Assembly (NCBI RefSeq): GCF_001590785.1
Contig: NZ_LTAO01000006.1
Span: 18,699-82,698, forward strand
Length of the DNA: 64,000 nt
Direction of reading: 5' to 3'
Source: Alkalihalobacillus trypoxylicola
GTDB taxonomy: Bacteria > Bacillota > Bacilli > Bacillales > Bacillaceae_D
Both the position numbers and the translations under genes were made by a program. Below, one piece after another: positions 9,244-17,859 of the stretch. Below the pieces are notes generated by a model. That model was not told where the DNA came from and made no database searches. It worked only from the letters and a program-made list of their open reading frames with translations. Positions within the stretch are counted from its first letter, which is position 1. The number at the start of each line of letters is the position of its first letter.

Positions 9244-10233
9244 ATGGATAAAGATAATTTATATGATATTACCATTATTGGTGGTGGACCAACGGGATTG
9301 TTTGCTGCTTTTTATGCTGGAATGAGACAAGCTAAAGTTAAAATTATTGAAAGCATGCCTCAACTTGGCGGACAATTAAGTGCACTCTACCCAGAAAAAT
9401 ATATTTACGATGTTGCCGGCTTTCCTAAAGTTAAGGCACAGGATCTTGTTGATAGCTTAACAAAACAAGCTCAACAATTTAATCCAACCGTATCACTTGA
9501 GCAAACCGTTAGAACGCTTGAAAAACAAGAGGATGATACTTATATCATTACAACGGATAAAGAAGCTCACTATACGAAAGCAGTTATTATTACAGCAGGG
9601 GCGGGAGCTTTCCAACCTCGTCGACTAGAAGTAGACGGAGCTGCTCAATATGAGGGCAAAAACCTCCACTACTTTATACAAGATTTAAGTCAATTTACCG
9701 GTAAACGTGTCGTTGTTTGTGGTGGAGGAGATTCAGCATTAGATTGGTCATTAATGCTTGAACCTTTAGCTAAGGAAGTGACACTTATTCACCGTCGTGA
9801 TAAATTTAGAGCACACGAACACAGTGTAGAACTACTTCATCAATCTAAAGTGAACGTTATGACTCCTTTTGAAATTTCAACGATTGAAGGAGATGGAGAA
9901 GCTATTCAATCCATTACACTTCAAGAAATCAAAGGTGAGCAAACCCACAAACTAGATATTGATGCACTCATTGTCAATTTCGGTTTTGTTTCATCACTTG
10001 GTCCTATTAAAGAATGGGGCTTGGAAATCGTTAAAAACTCCATTGTCGTGAATACTAAAATGGAAACAAACCTTCCTGGCGTTTATGCTGCAGGCGATGT
10101 TGCCACATACGAAGGAAAAGTAAAACTAATTGCGACTGGATTTGGCGAAGCACCTACCGCTGTTAATAATGCAAAAGCAGCCATCGATCCAAAAGCAAGA
10201 TTATTCCCAGGTCATAGTACTAGTCTTTTTTAA
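9244..10233 (+). CDS. yumC: Ferredoxin/flavodoxin--NADP(+) reductase (TrxR-like)
   Basis: A 329-residue flavoenzyme that moves electrons between NADPH and ferredoxin or flavodoxin; it resembles thioredoxin reductase but lacks the CxxC disulfide, as expected for the YumC type. FAD motif GGGPTG at 13-18, NADPH motif [10 protein letters not shown] near 157-166, and YAAGDVATY near 283. I start at ATG 9244, preceded by AGGGGTGG; the track frame upstream adds 13 residues without support. A TATAAT at 9194-9199 may be the -10 box. Confidence 0.93.
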   Translation: MDKDNLYDITIIGGGPTGLFAAFYAGMRQAKVKIIESMPQLGGQLSALYPEKYIYDVAGFPKVKAQDLVDSLTKQAQQFNPTVSLEQTVRTLEKQEDDTYIITTDKEAHYTKAVIITAGAGAFQPRRLEVDGAAQYEGKNLHYFIQDLSQFTGKRVVVCGGGDSALDWSLMLEPLAKEVTLIHRRDKFRAHEHSVELLHQSKVNVMTPFEISTIEGDGEAIQSITLQEIKGEQTHKLDIDALIVNFGFVSSLGPIKEWGLEIVKNSIVVNTKMETNLPGVYAAGDVATYEGKVKLIATGFGEAPTAVNNAKAAIDPKARLFPGHSTSLF

Positions 10234-10238
10234 AAAGG

Positions 10239-10268
10239 AGCTGCTCTAGCATATAGAGCAGCTTTTTA
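10239..10268 (+). terminator. Terminator after yumC
   Basis: AGCTGCTCTA and TAGAGCAGCT form a perfect 10-bp stem with a 4-5 nt loop followed by TTTTAT. Confidence 0.85.
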
Positions 10269-10273
10269 TATAA

Positions 10274-10307
10274 AAAAACTCCTTAAGAATTTTCCTCAAG
10301 GAGTTTA
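10274..10307 (-). terminator. Terminator after yutM
   Basis: AAACTCCTT and AAGGAGTTT form a stem; read on the minus strand it ends in TTTTTTTAT, so it serves the convergent yutM gene. Confidence 0.75.
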
Positions 10308-10341
10308 ATATAGAAAAGAGCTTTTACTTTGCCCTTTTAGT

Positions 10342-10695
10342 CTAACAATTTTCAGGTGTACCTGCATTTTTAGCGGTTCTAAAAGAAGAGCCACAGCCAC
10401 AGTTTGCAATAGCATTCGGATTGTCGATTGTAAATCCGCCACCCATCATATTTTGTTTGTAATCAATTTTTAACCCGTTGATAATAGGTGCACTTTCTTC
10501 ATCTACTAATACATGTAGTCCATCTATTTCAAACAAGCTATCTTCAGACGTTTTTTGAGTATCAAACCCCATACCATAGGATAAACCGCTACAGCCACCG
10601 CCTTTTACTCCAACTCGTAAAAAGAGATTCTCTTCTCCCTCAGAAGCCATCATTTCTTTTACTTGGCTTACTGCAGATTCTGTTATTGTTATCAT
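10342..10695 (-). CDS. yutM: A-type iron-sulfur carrier YutM (HesB/IscA family)
   Basis: A 117-residue A-type carrier thought to receive Fe-S clusters and pass them to target enzymes. The three ligand cysteines are at 35 (GGGCSGLSYG), 99 and 101 (NCGCGSSF), the standard C-x63-C-x1-C pattern. Start at the second ATG (10695) because AAGGAGGG lies at the right distance from it and too close to the first. Next to yumC as in B. subtilis; functionally it belongs with the suf genes at 40-45 kb and yutI. Confidence 0.92.
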   Translation of the reverse strand: MITITESAVSQVKEMMASEGEENLFLRVGVKGGGCSGLSYGMGFDTQKTSEDSLFEIDGLHVLVDEESAPIINGLKIDYKQNMMGGGFTIDNPNAIANCGCGSSFRTAKNAGTPENC

Positions 10696-10784
10696 GTTCA
10701 TTCCCTCCTTACTTATCTAATATAAGTATATAACGACAAGACCATACATACAAGATTAGTGTATTCATCTAAAATTCAATTGGT

Positions 10785-10970
10785 TTATGTGAGCTTTTCT
10801 AAATTTAGAGAATCTAAAAAAAGAATGTAATTATGAGCTTGGTCAAGTTCTTGACTATATTTTAGAACGAGAGGATCCTGCATCCCTTTTTGAGCGGCTG
10901 TAATAATCATTTTTTCACGTAGCTTTTCTATCCGTTCAACACATGCATCATACGTTAAAGTACTACCCAT
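10785..10970 (-). CDS. Spo0E-like aspartyl-phosphate phosphatase
   Basis: A 61-residue protein with the family signature SQELD (about 39-43) in YSQELDQAHNYI. Spo0E-like phosphatases are short two-helix proteins that dephosphorylate Spo0A~P and delay entry into sporulation. The ATG at 10970 follows GGGGAGGG. No homologue sits at this place in B. subtilis as far as I recall, so I give no symbol; several Spo0E paralogues per genome are common. Confidence 0.8.
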   Translation of the reverse strand: MGSTLTYDACVERIEKLREKMIITAAQKGMQDPLVLKYSQELDQAHNYILFLDSLNLEKLT

Positions 10971-11439
10971 ATTTACCCTCCCCTTCTAAAAGTAAATCAA
11001 TTGATAATCTCTTTTTCTATTACACTCAATCTTCCAACATACAAAAATGTATTTTAATTACATTTTAATCAATTATTAAAAAAATAACAACTAGATTATC
11101 TTCAATTCAGTATAATGACCTATATAATTATAGAAAATCCCTTATTTTGTCATTATCTCCGACACTCTTTCTTTTATTCCCTGACCATTAATAGTATAAT
11201 AGATTTTAAATAGTTCTTTTTTTATGAACTATTTTTATAGAGGTTTGCTTGAAATTAACTGGAAATAACTTTATACCGATATATCTAAGTCATATTGCTT
11301 ACATATCGGATAAAAGGTTGCTATTAAGAATCTTCGTTGCTACTTGTTCATCGTTTAACAAGTCATTGCCAGATTAACCTAGATTTCTTCATACAGCGCA
11401 CTGACTCCTTAAATACATTAAAAAGGAGACCTTTTATTT
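10971..11439 (+). promoter_or_regulatory. Long leader region upstream of the mqnE-like pair
   Basis: About 470 bp without a gene. A possible -10 TATAAT is at 11195-11200. Downstream come three potential stems: AAATAGTTC/GAACTATTT (11208-11234, followed by TTTATAG), CCGATAT/ATATCGG (11277-11309) and ACTTGTT/AACAAGT (about 11340-11362). The first could act as an attenuator about 200 nt before the first gene. No known riboswitch motif was recognised. Confidence 0.35.
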
Positions 11440-12543
11440 ATGAACCTTTCCGTATCAACCAAGCTTTCTAGTATTCAAGAAAAAGTTGAGCAAGGTATTC
11501 GATTAAATTTTGATGATGGGCTGTATTTACTTCAGTCTAGTGATTTAATCTCGTTAGGAAAAATGGCTGATTTTGTACGCAAGCAAAAAAATGGAGAACA
11601 TGTTTATTTTATTCAAAATACTCACCTGAACTATACGAATGTCTGTTTTTTAAGCTGCAAACTTTGTGCCTTTGGTTTAAATGAAAGAAATCCAAGAGCC
11701 TATTCCCTTTCCTTAAAAGAGCTGGAAGAAAAATTTATAAGCATGCAAGGGAAAGGATATAGTGAGCTTCATATTGTTGGTGGAGTTAATCCTAGGTTGC
11801 CTTTTAGCTATTATGAAGAAATGTTAAAGTTATCCAAAAAGCATAACCCTACTATTCATATTCAAGCTTTTACCGCTGTAGAAATTGACTATATTTCTCG
11901 CTGTGCTAAGATATCAGTGAAAGAAGCTTTAATAAGACTTCAAGATGCTGGTCTTGGCTCGATCTTAGGCGGTGGAGCTGAGATTTTTAACGATGATGTA
12001 CGAAAACTCATTTCGGGACATAAAACAAATTCAAAAAGATGGCTTGATATACACCGTATGTCTCATGAAATAGGAATTCGTTCTAACGCTTCTATTCTCT
12101 ATGGACATATTGAAAAACCTGAACATATTATTGATCATTTTATTCAATTAAGAGAATTACAAGATGAAACAAACGGATTTCAGGCTTTTTTTGCTTTTGC
12201 TTTTCATCCTGACCATACTCGCCTTGCAAAAGAATTTGAAATCCATTCAGAAACAACAGGGATTTTAGACTTAAAAATCCTAGCTGTTGCACGGTTAATG
12301 CTTGATAATTTTCAACATATCCGTGCGTTTTGGATGATGATTGGTCAAAAGCTTGCACAAGTATCTTTACAATTTGGTGTAAATGATTTAGATGGTACAG
12401 TGATGGAAGAACAAATTGTTCATGCTGCTGGAAATGATTCGGTACAAATGATTCCTAAACAATCTTTTATCAACATGATTAAGGAGACAGATAGAATTCC
12501 CGTTGAACGTGATACTCTTTATCAAACGCTTCGGGTCTACTAA
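11440..12543 (+). CDS. MqnE/CofH-like radical SAM enzyme (first of tandem pair)
   Basis: A 367-residue radical SAM protein. The cluster motif is C69-x3-C73-x2-C76 (CFLSCKLC). Segments HIVGGVNP, AFTAVEID, GGGAEIF, FQAFFAFAFHP and DNFQHIRAFWM closely resemble aminofutalosine synthase MqnE of the futalosine menaquinone pathway, where the enzyme joins the SAM-derived adenosyl radical to a carboxyvinyl-oxybenzoate. It is followed after 18 nt by a paralogue. No mqnA, B, C or D is in the window, so the pathway is unproven here. Confidence 0.75.
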   Translation: MNLSVSTKLSSIQEKVEQGIRLNFDDGLYLLQSSDLISLGKMADFVRKQKNGEHVYFIQNTHLNYTNVCFLSCKLCAFGLNERNPRAYSLSLKELEEKFISMQGKGYSELHIVGGVNPRLPFSYYEEMLKLSKKHNPTIHIQAFTAVEIDYISRCAKISVKEALIRLQDAGLGSILGGGAEIFNDDVRKLISGHKTNSKRWLDIHRMSHEIGIRSNASILYGHIEKPEHIIDHFIQLRELQDETNGFQAFFAFAFHPDHTRLAKEFEIHSETTGILDLKILAVARLMLDNFQHIRAFWMMIGQKLAQVSLQFGVNDLDGTVMEEQIVHAAGNDSVQMIPKQSFINMIKETDRIPVERDTLYQTLRVY

Positions 12544-12561
12544 AAAAGCGGAGGAGATAAA

Positions 12562-13656
12562 ATGGGAGTAATCTTATCAGATAATAATCTACAAAATATT
12601 GCCGAAAAAGTGAGCAATAATGAACGACTTACGATTGAAGATGGTTTGTATTTATACGAAACACCAGATTTACTCGGAGTTGCACAGCTAGCTAATCAAG
12701 TAAATCTTAAAAAGAATGGTAATCATGTTTATTTCATCGAAAATATGTATATAAATCCAACAAATGTTTGCGAAGCAAACTGCAGCTTTTGTGGCTTTAA
12801 ACGTAAAGCAGGACAAGATGGTGCATACACGATGCATGAAGAAGAGCTATTAGAATACGTTTCAAAGCGCTGGAGCGATGGTATCCGCGAATTCCATATT
12901 GTCGGTGGACATAATACCGATGTACCTTTTGATTATTATTTAAATACCATTCGTACATTAAAAAAGCATTACCCAAATGTAACAGTAAAAGCCTATACGG
13001 GAGCAGAAATTGAGTTTTTCTCTCGTATTTCAGGATTATCTATGAAGGAAGTTTTACAAGAATTAATGAAAGCCGGTCTAGATACTCTTCCTGGTGGTGG
13101 AGCAGAAATTCTGACCGAACGATACCGTGAAAAAATGAGTCCTGATAAAGCATCTACCGATCAATGGCTAGAAGCTCATGAAATTGCTCACAATCTCGGC
13201 TTAAAAACTCATGCAACGATGCTATATGGTTCAATAGAGAGTACAGAGGAACGATTAATTCATATGGATCGTGTCCGCCAGTTGCAGGATCGTACAAATG
13301 GGTATATGGTTTTTATTCCATTAGCTATGCAGCCTAGAAGTGTAAAAGCAAGCATTAAACGAAGAACATCTGCCTATGATGATATGAGAACCATTGCCAT
13401 TAGTCGTTTAATGCTCGATAACTTTGCTCATATAAAAGCTTATTGGATTAATATCGGTGTTCAACTTACCCAAATGGCTCTTTCTTTCGGGTCAAGTGAT
13501 ATACACGGTACATTAATTGAAGAGCGCATCTCTCACTCTGTTGGTGCACTTACCTCTTCAGGAATTACTCGTGATGAGCTTATTCATCTTATTAAGAGTG
13601 CGAATAAAATACCTGTTGAAAGAGATACATTCTATAATGTGATTAAAACATACTAA
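12562..13656 (+). CDS. MqnE/CofH-like radical SAM enzyme (second of tandem pair)
   Basis: A 364-residue paralogue of the preceding gene, with cluster cysteines C70, C74 and C77 (CEANCSFC). It keeps LPGGGAEIL, THATMLYG, NGYMVFIPLAMQP and DNFAHIKAYW, but has HNT where the first copy has VNP and YTGAEIE for FTAVEID, so the substrate pocket may differ. Ribosome site GCGGAGGAG, then ATG at 12562. The two genes form an operon closed by a strong terminator. Either copy could be the true MqnE and the other a variant of unknown reaction. Confidence 0.75.
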   Translation: MGVILSDNNLQNIAEKVSNNERLTIEDGLYLYETPDLLGVAQLANQVNLKKNGNHVYFIENMYINPTNVCEANCSFCGFKRKAGQDGAYTMHEEELLEYVSKRWSDGIREFHIVGGHNTDVPFDYYLNTIRTLKKHYPNVTVKAYTGAEIEFFSRISGLSMKEVLQELMKAGLDTLPGGGAEILTERYREKMSPDKASTDQWLEAHEIAHNLGLKTHATMLYGSIESTEERLIHMDRVRQLQDRTNGYMVFIPLAMQPRSVKASIKRRTSAYDDMRTIAISRLMLDNFAHIKAYWINIGVQLTQMALSFGSSDIHGTLIEERISHSVGALTSSGITRDELIHLIKSANKIPVERDTFYNVIKTY

Positions 13657-13690
13657 AAAAATCAGGGGTTGAATCCCCTGATTTTTTTAT
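13657..13690. terminator. Bidirectional terminator between the mqnE-like pair and dapF
   Basis: AAAAAAATCAGGGG and CCCCTGATTTTTTT form a near-perfect palindrome with a 5-nt loop and runs of A and T on both sides, placed between convergent genes. Confidence 0.9.
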
Positions 13691-13706
13691 ATGAAAAGTA
13701 ATTTTA

Positions 13707-14558
13707 CTATAGCTTTACGATATAATCGCCTGTACAAATCGTTTCTGCAGCCCCTGTCATCCAAACGTGACCATCATCCTTCCAAACAATGGTCAAATCC
13801 CCACCTAATAAATGAACAACAATTTCTTTATTTTTTTCTAAATATCCATTTAATATACTAGCAACCACAGCAGCACAGGCGCCTGTTCCACATGCCTGAG
13901 TAATACCCGAGCCTCTTTCCCAAACTCTAAAATTCAGCTCTTCGTTATTGACTACTTCTACAAATTCTACATTTACCCATTCCGGAAAACGAACATCCTT
14001 TTCTATCATTGGTCCTAATGAAGAGACTGGCGCATTCACAATATCATCAACAAACATAATAGCATGAGGATTTCCCATAGAAACGGCTGTAAGTTGATAT
14101 TTTTCGTTATTCATTTCAAACAACTCGTTTATAACCTGTTCACCCGGATTGCCAAGCATCGGAATTTGCTCCCGTTCTAGTACGGGCAGGCCCATATCGA
14201 CCGTAACACTTACCACCTGCTCTTCTTTTAAGTGAACAGTTGCTTCCACCAAACCTCCCAAGGTTTCAATCATAAAGGTTGTGTCCTCTACGTAACCTTT
14301 TTCATAAGAAAATTTAGCAACGCATCTCAATCCATTTCCACAATTTTTAGCCTCTGAGCCATCATTGTTAAACACTCTCATTTTAACAGGAGCTACTTCA
14401 GAAGGGCAAACCAATATAAGTCCATCTGAACCAATTCCTGTATAAGGATTCGCCACTTCTTGAGCAAGCGATGGTAGCTGTTCTTCTTGTAATGATTCTT
14501 TGAACATATCCACATATATATAACTGTTGCCTAAACCATGCATTTTAGTAAATTTCAT
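13707..14558 (-). CDS. dapF: Diaminopimelate epimerase
   Basis: A 283-residue cofactor-free epimerase turning LL- into meso-diaminopimelate for peptidoglycan and lysine synthesis in the cytosol. The two catalytic cysteines are C73 (NCGNGLRC) and C223 (ACGTGACAA). Start ATG at 14558 with AAGGAGCG upstream; the longer frame adds 14 residues that overlap the upstream gene. Length matches B. subtilis DapF (284). It ends the operon yuzB - 79-residue protein - dapF. Confidence 0.95.
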   Translation of the reverse strand: MKFTKMHGLGNSYIYVDMFKESLQEEQLPSLAQEVANPYTGIGSDGLILVCPSEVAPVKMRVFNNDGSEAKNCGNGLRCVAKFSYEKGYVEDTTFMIETLGGLVEATVHLKEEQVVSVTVDMGLPVLEREQIPMLGNPGEQVINELFEMNNEKYQLTAVSMGNPHAIMFVDDIVNAPVSSLGPMIEKDVRFPEWVNVEFVEVVNNEELNFRVWERGSGITQACGTGACAAVVASILNGYLEKNKEIVVHLLGGDLTIVWKDDGHVWMTGAAETICTGDYIVKL

Positions 14559-14572
14559 CGCTGTTTCGCTCC

Positions 14573-14812
14573 TTATTTTCTTAAAGGCTGATCGGTCCAA
14601 AAATAATCGTCATCCGCTTCGAGTATCGTCATTTTCTCATTGCAGCAAGGCATAATAAGAATCACTTTAAAACCTTCTTTTGCACGAGCTAAATCTCTCG
14701 TTTTCATATGAGTTAATACTTGCTCCTCATCACAATAAGGGCAAGTATGAATATAAATGTCATTGATTTGTTTTTCATAAGGCCACGTATTTATAAAAGG
14801 TATAACATCCAT
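14573..14812 (-). CDS. Small zinc-ribbon-like protein
   Basis: A 79-residue cytosolic protein with CPYC (about 24-27) and a later CC pair (MPCCNEK, about 56-57), which could form a four-cysteine metal site. The ATG at 14812 has a strong AAGGAGG site. It lies 14 nt before dapF and 36 nt after yuzB, so it is an operon member. I do not recognise a named family. Confidence 0.72.
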   Translation of the reverse strand: MDVIPFINTWPYEKQINDIYIHTCPYCDEEQVLTHMKTRDLARAKEGFKVILIMPCCNEKMTILEADDDYFWTDQPLRK

Positions 14813-14848
14813 TGCTTTCCTCCTTAAAACGAGGGTATTTTTATCGTA

Positions 14849-15085
14849 TTAAAACATCGGATTTTCCTCTAAATATTGATATATATTATCAACCAATTCC
14901 TCAGTTGTTTCCCCAGAAACATATTCACCATTCACTAAGGCAAAAAAATCATAGGCACAGCTACCACAATGAGAGAGACATCCATATTCAATGATATCTA
15001 AATTTGGATCTTTCTCTAAAATTTCCATTGCTTTTTGCGAACCACTTGCAAGATTACTTAAACAAAATTCAATAATTGGTCTCAT
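14849..15085 (-). CDS. yuzB: YuzB family protein (DUF1450)
   Basis: A 78-residue protein matching B. subtilis YuzB in length and sequence ([35 protein letters not shown]). Four cysteines at 8, 35, 39 and 42 suggest a thioredoxin-like [2Fe-2S] or metal-binding fold; the function is unknown. Start is the second of two ATGs (15085), which has GAGGTG at the right spacing. It heads the operon with dapF and is divergent from the TetR-YutJ gene, as yuzB is from yutJ in B. subtilis. Confidence 0.85.
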   Translation of the reverse strand: MRPIIEFCLSNLASGSQKAMEILEKDPNLDIIEYGCLSHCGSCAYDFFALVNGEYVSGETTEELVDNIYQYLEENPMF

Positions 15086-15177
15086 GTTCATCACCTCTAC
15101 TCCTACATCGTCTATGCTACTCTGCTGCAGGAATAAAGTCAATTCCCACAAATTTTAATCAATTTCCAATATAATTG

Positions 15178-15206
15178 TTGAGAATTTGTCACATAATCGT
15201 TATAAT
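15178..15206 (+). promoter_or_regulatory. Sigma-A promoter of the tetR-yutJ gene
   Basis: TTGAGA (15178-15183), a 17-bp spacer and TATAAT (15201-15206) fit the vegetative consensus. Transcription would begin near 15213, inside the palindrome described next. Confidence 0.7.
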
Positions 15207-15212
15207 CAACAC

Positions 15213-15224
15213 TGACCACGGTCA
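15213..15224 (+). promoter_or_regulatory. Candidate TetR operator
   Basis: TGACC-AC-GGTCA is a perfect 5+2+5 palindrome lying at about +1 to +12, just downstream of the -10 box. Its position would block transcription, which fits autorepression by the TetR domain encoded next. Confidence 0.45.
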
Positions 15225-15245
15225 TTTTTATAAAGGAGACTCGTA

Positions 15246-16895
15246 ATGAACCTAAAAATGACTAAAAAAGCTTCATCTACTAAACATAAAATTGAAACCG
15301 TAGCCATGGAACTCTTTAGAGAGCAAGGTTTTCATGCTACAACCGTCCAAGAAATAACCAAACATGCAAAAGTAGCAAAAGGAACCTTCTTCAACTATTT
15401 TCCGACAAAGGACTCCATTATGAAATCCTTTGCTCATAAAAGACTTGATCAAGTAATGGCAAACTTAGAGCAAATGTCTCTTAAGAAACAGCCATTCGTA
15501 TCAAGAATTCGTTCTTACTTATATTTTATATTAGAGGATTATGATTCACATCCAAACCTTACCATACAAATTTTGACGTATGTTATTGAGGAAGAAGATA
15601 TTTTAAGAACTCATATGAATCAACTTTTAAAACATGCTATAAAAAGAAACGAATTAGAAAGTAGCCTTTCTCTAGACACTTGGAGTCACCTATTAGTAGC
15701 GATTATTTCATACGGGTTAAAAACGTATCAGTATGAACCAACCAAAAATGCATTATTACATCATGTGATGAAATTGGTTGAAACTAGCACTATTACGATC
15801 ACAGAAAAAAGGAGAAATTTCGGAATGAAAAAACTGCTTCTACTAGGAGGAGGCTATGGTTCAATGAGAATCTTACAGCGTCTCCTCCCTAACGATTTAC
15901 CGAACGATACAGAGATTATTTTAGTTGACCGCTTGCCTTATCATTGTTTGAAAACGGAATATTATGCACTAGCTGCTGGAACAGCATCTGATCAGCATCT
16001 TCGCGTTTCTTTTCCAGATGATCCTAGATTGAAAATTAAATACGCAACGGTTACTGAAATCCAAATAGATGAGAAGCGAGTTTTATTAGATGATGGGGAA
16101 TCTATTGACTATGACAAATTGGTTATTGGACTCGGCTGTGAAGATAAATATCACAATGTTCCTGGTGCCCAAGAAAATACCTATAGTATTCAAACCATGC
16201 CGAAGACAAGAAGAACTTATGAAGCACTTAATAATGTTCGCCCGCAAGGAGTAGTATCTATTGTCGGCGCTGGTTTAAGTGGTGTTGAATTAGCTAGCGA
16301 GCTAAGGGAAAGCCGTCCTGATGTAACAGTGAAGCTCTTTGACAGAGGCGATATTATTCTTTCAATGTTTCCTCGCAAGTTAAGTGAATATGTTCAAAAC
16401 TGGTTTTTAGAGCACGGTGTAGAAGTGATTAATCAATCCAATATTACTCAAGTAACCAAAAACGGGCTTTATAACCATGATGAATTTATAGAAAGTGACG
16501 TTGTCATTTGGACCGCAGGAGTTCAACCCGTAGAGGTAGTCCGTAATCTTGAAGTAGAAAAAGGTCAATCTGGAAGAGTAAAATTAACTCCACAGCACTT
16601 TTTACCAACTGATCCCGATGTTTTCGTTGTCGGGGATTGTGCTGAATTACCTCACGCTCCGAGTGCACAACTAGCGGAAGGCCAAGCAGAACAAATTGTT
16701 ACCATTTTAAAAAAGCAATGGAATCATGAGCCCCTGCCAGAAGAATTGCCTAAAATTAAACTAAAAGGCGTACTTGGATCTTTAGGGAAAAAGCATGGCT
16801 TTGGACTAATGGGGGAGCGAACATTGTTAGGAAGAGTTCCTCGTGTTTTAAAAAGTGGCGTACTTTGGATGTATAAATATCACTCAGGTTCATAG
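15246..16895 (+). CDS. yutJ: TetR-type regulator fused in frame to YutJ-type NADH dehydrogenase-like protein
   Basis: A single open frame of 549 residues. Residues 1-190 are a TetR family repressor with a helix-turn-helix at about 30-55 (TVQEITKHAKVAKGTFFNYF) and a ligand-binding part. Residues 194-549 match full-length B. subtilis YutJ (about 355 aa), an NDH-2-like flavoprotein: GGGYGS at 201-206, GAGLSG at 341-346, VVGDCA at 461-466. No stop separates them. An internal ATG at 15825 has GGAG ten bases before it, so YutJ may also be made alone. Normally these are separate proteins. A true fusion, a lost stop codon or dual initiation are all possible. Confidence 0.85.
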   Translation: MNLKMTKKASSTKHKIETVAMELFREQGFHATTVQEITKHAKVAKGTFFNYFPTKDSIMKSFAHKRLDQVMANLEQMSLKKQPFVSRIRSYLYFILEDYDSHPNLTIQILTYVIEEEDILRTHMNQLLKHAIKRNELESSLSLDTWSHLLVAIISYGLKTYQYEPTKNALLHHVMKLVETSTITITEKRRNFGMKKLLLLGGGYGSMRILQRLLPNDLPNDTEIILVDRLPYHCLKTEYYALAAGTASDQHLRVSFPDDPRLKIKYATVTEIQIDEKRVLLDDGESIDYDKLVIGLGCEDKYHNVPGAQENTYSIQTMPKTRRTYEALNNVRPQGVVSIVGAGLSGVELASELRESRPDVTVKLFDRGDIILSMFPRKLSEYVQNWFLEHGVEVINQSNITQVTKNGLYNHDEFIESDVVIWTAGVQPVEVVRNLEVEKGQSGRVKLTPQHFLPTDPDVFVVGDCAELPHAPSAQLAEGQAEQIVTILKKQWNHEPLPEELPKIKLKGVLGSLGKKHGFGLMGERTLLGRVPRVLKSGVLWMYKYHSGS

Positions 16896-16900
16896 AATTC

Positions 16901-16952
16901 AAAAACCCTCAAAACATCTTAGGGATGATCCCTTAGTTGATGAGGGTTTTTT
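16901..16952. terminator. Terminator between yutJ and yuzD
   Basis: AAAAACCCTCA and TGAGGGTTTTTT form an 11-bp outer stem, with an inner GGGAT/ATCCC stem. It can serve both convergent genes. Confidence 0.85.
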
Positions 16953-16955
16953 GTG

Positions 16956-17267
16956 TTACAAATGGTCTTCTATTCTTTTTGAAATAACCTTTAGATTAGG
17001 ATTCCCTTCTCCTACTACTTCCCCGTTTAGAACGACTAACGGATAAAAGTATTCTTCTTCCTTTATGGCCTGAGAATATTTTTGATCCTCTTCCTCATTC
17101 AAATCATCATCAATATTTAAATAAAAAAATTGAATCGACTGTTCTGGAAATTTACGGGTGATAGCCGCTTCTAGCCACTCACTCGTTTCTTTTGCACTTG
17201 GTAAATGGATGCAGCTAGCGCATTTTTCATCTGCTCCATAAACTTTAAACGTAAAGGATTGCTTCAT
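16956..17267 (-). CDS. yuzD: YuzD family protein (DUF1462)
   Basis: A 103-residue protein with a thioredoxin-like look: VYGADEKCASCIHLPSA carries a CxxC at about residues 16-19, and YPLVVLNGEVVGEGNP near 80-95 resembles the cis-proline side of glutaredoxin folds. It matches B. subtilis YuzD in length and position between yutJ and yutI. Start at ATG 17267 with GGGGCGAG upstream. Function unknown; a redox or Fe-S role is suggested by its neighbours. Confidence 0.85.
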   Translation of the reverse strand: MKQSFTFKVYGADEKCASCIHLPSAKETSEWLEAAITRKFPEQSIQFFYLNIDDDLNEEEDQKYSQAIKEEEYFYPLVVLNGEVVGEGNPNLKVISKRIEDHL

Positions 17268-17570
17268 AACGATCTCGCCCCTTTTTAACATGAATAATGA
17301 ACTATCCTATTTATTTTATAGTTTTTAGAACGATTATGAAAGGAAATAAATCATGTAACTTTATATTCTCACTGTATTTAGGCGATTTTCAATAAGATTT
17401 TAATATTGCAACCGAAACAGCCCTTTTTATCAAGCTTAATCACTATTTACTTTACTTTCTTTATTGTTTATATTATATTCGTTCTAAATAAGATTTAAAA
17501 ATTGGTAGCTAGATCATGGATTTTTTTTGATATCCCTAGTATAATATAAAGTAGAAAGGAGTTGTTAAAT
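17268..17570. other. Divergent spacer between yuzD and yutI
   Basis: About 300 bp of AT-rich sequence. TATAAT at 17540-17545 is a plausible -10 box for yutI but no good -35 is seen. Nothing else was recognised. Confidence 0.4.
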
Positions 17571-17813
17571 ATGGCAATTACGACTGAAACATTTGAACAG
17601 GTAAAAGAAGTATTGGATAAGCTTCGTCCTTTCTTGCTTCGTGATGGTGGGGATGTTGAACTTGTAGATGTAGATGATGAAGGAGTTGTTCATGTTCGCC
17701 TACTAGGTGCATGTGGCTCTTGCCCAAGCTCAACAATTACGTTAAAAGCAGGGATTGAGCGTGCTCTTCTTGAAGAAGTACCAGGAATTACAGAAATCGA
17801 ACAAGTATTTTAA
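17571..17813 (+). CDS. yutI: NifU-like Fe-S scaffold protein YutI
   Basis: An 80-residue protein made only of the NifU C-terminal domain. The cluster-binding CxxC is in [16 protein letters not shown] (about residues 47-50). Such proteins hold or deliver Fe-S clusters. ATG at 17571 has AAAGGAG at nine bases; the TTG three codons earlier would lie too near that site. It is followed by a terminator and convergent with the threonine operon. Confidence 0.9.
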   Translation: MAITTETFEQVKEVLDKLRPFLLRDGGDVELVDVDDEGVVHVRLLGACGSCPSSTITLKAGIERALLEEVPGITEIEQVF

Positions 17814-17823
17814 TCAAATATGT

Positions 17824-17854
17824 AAGCACCTAGTATATACTAGGTGCTTTTTTT
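17824..17854. terminator. Palindromic terminator between yutI and thrB
   Basis: AAGCACCTAGTA and TACTAGGTGCTT form an uninterrupted palindrome followed by a T run; it lies between convergent genes. Confidence 0.88.
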
Positions 17855-17859
17855 CCATA

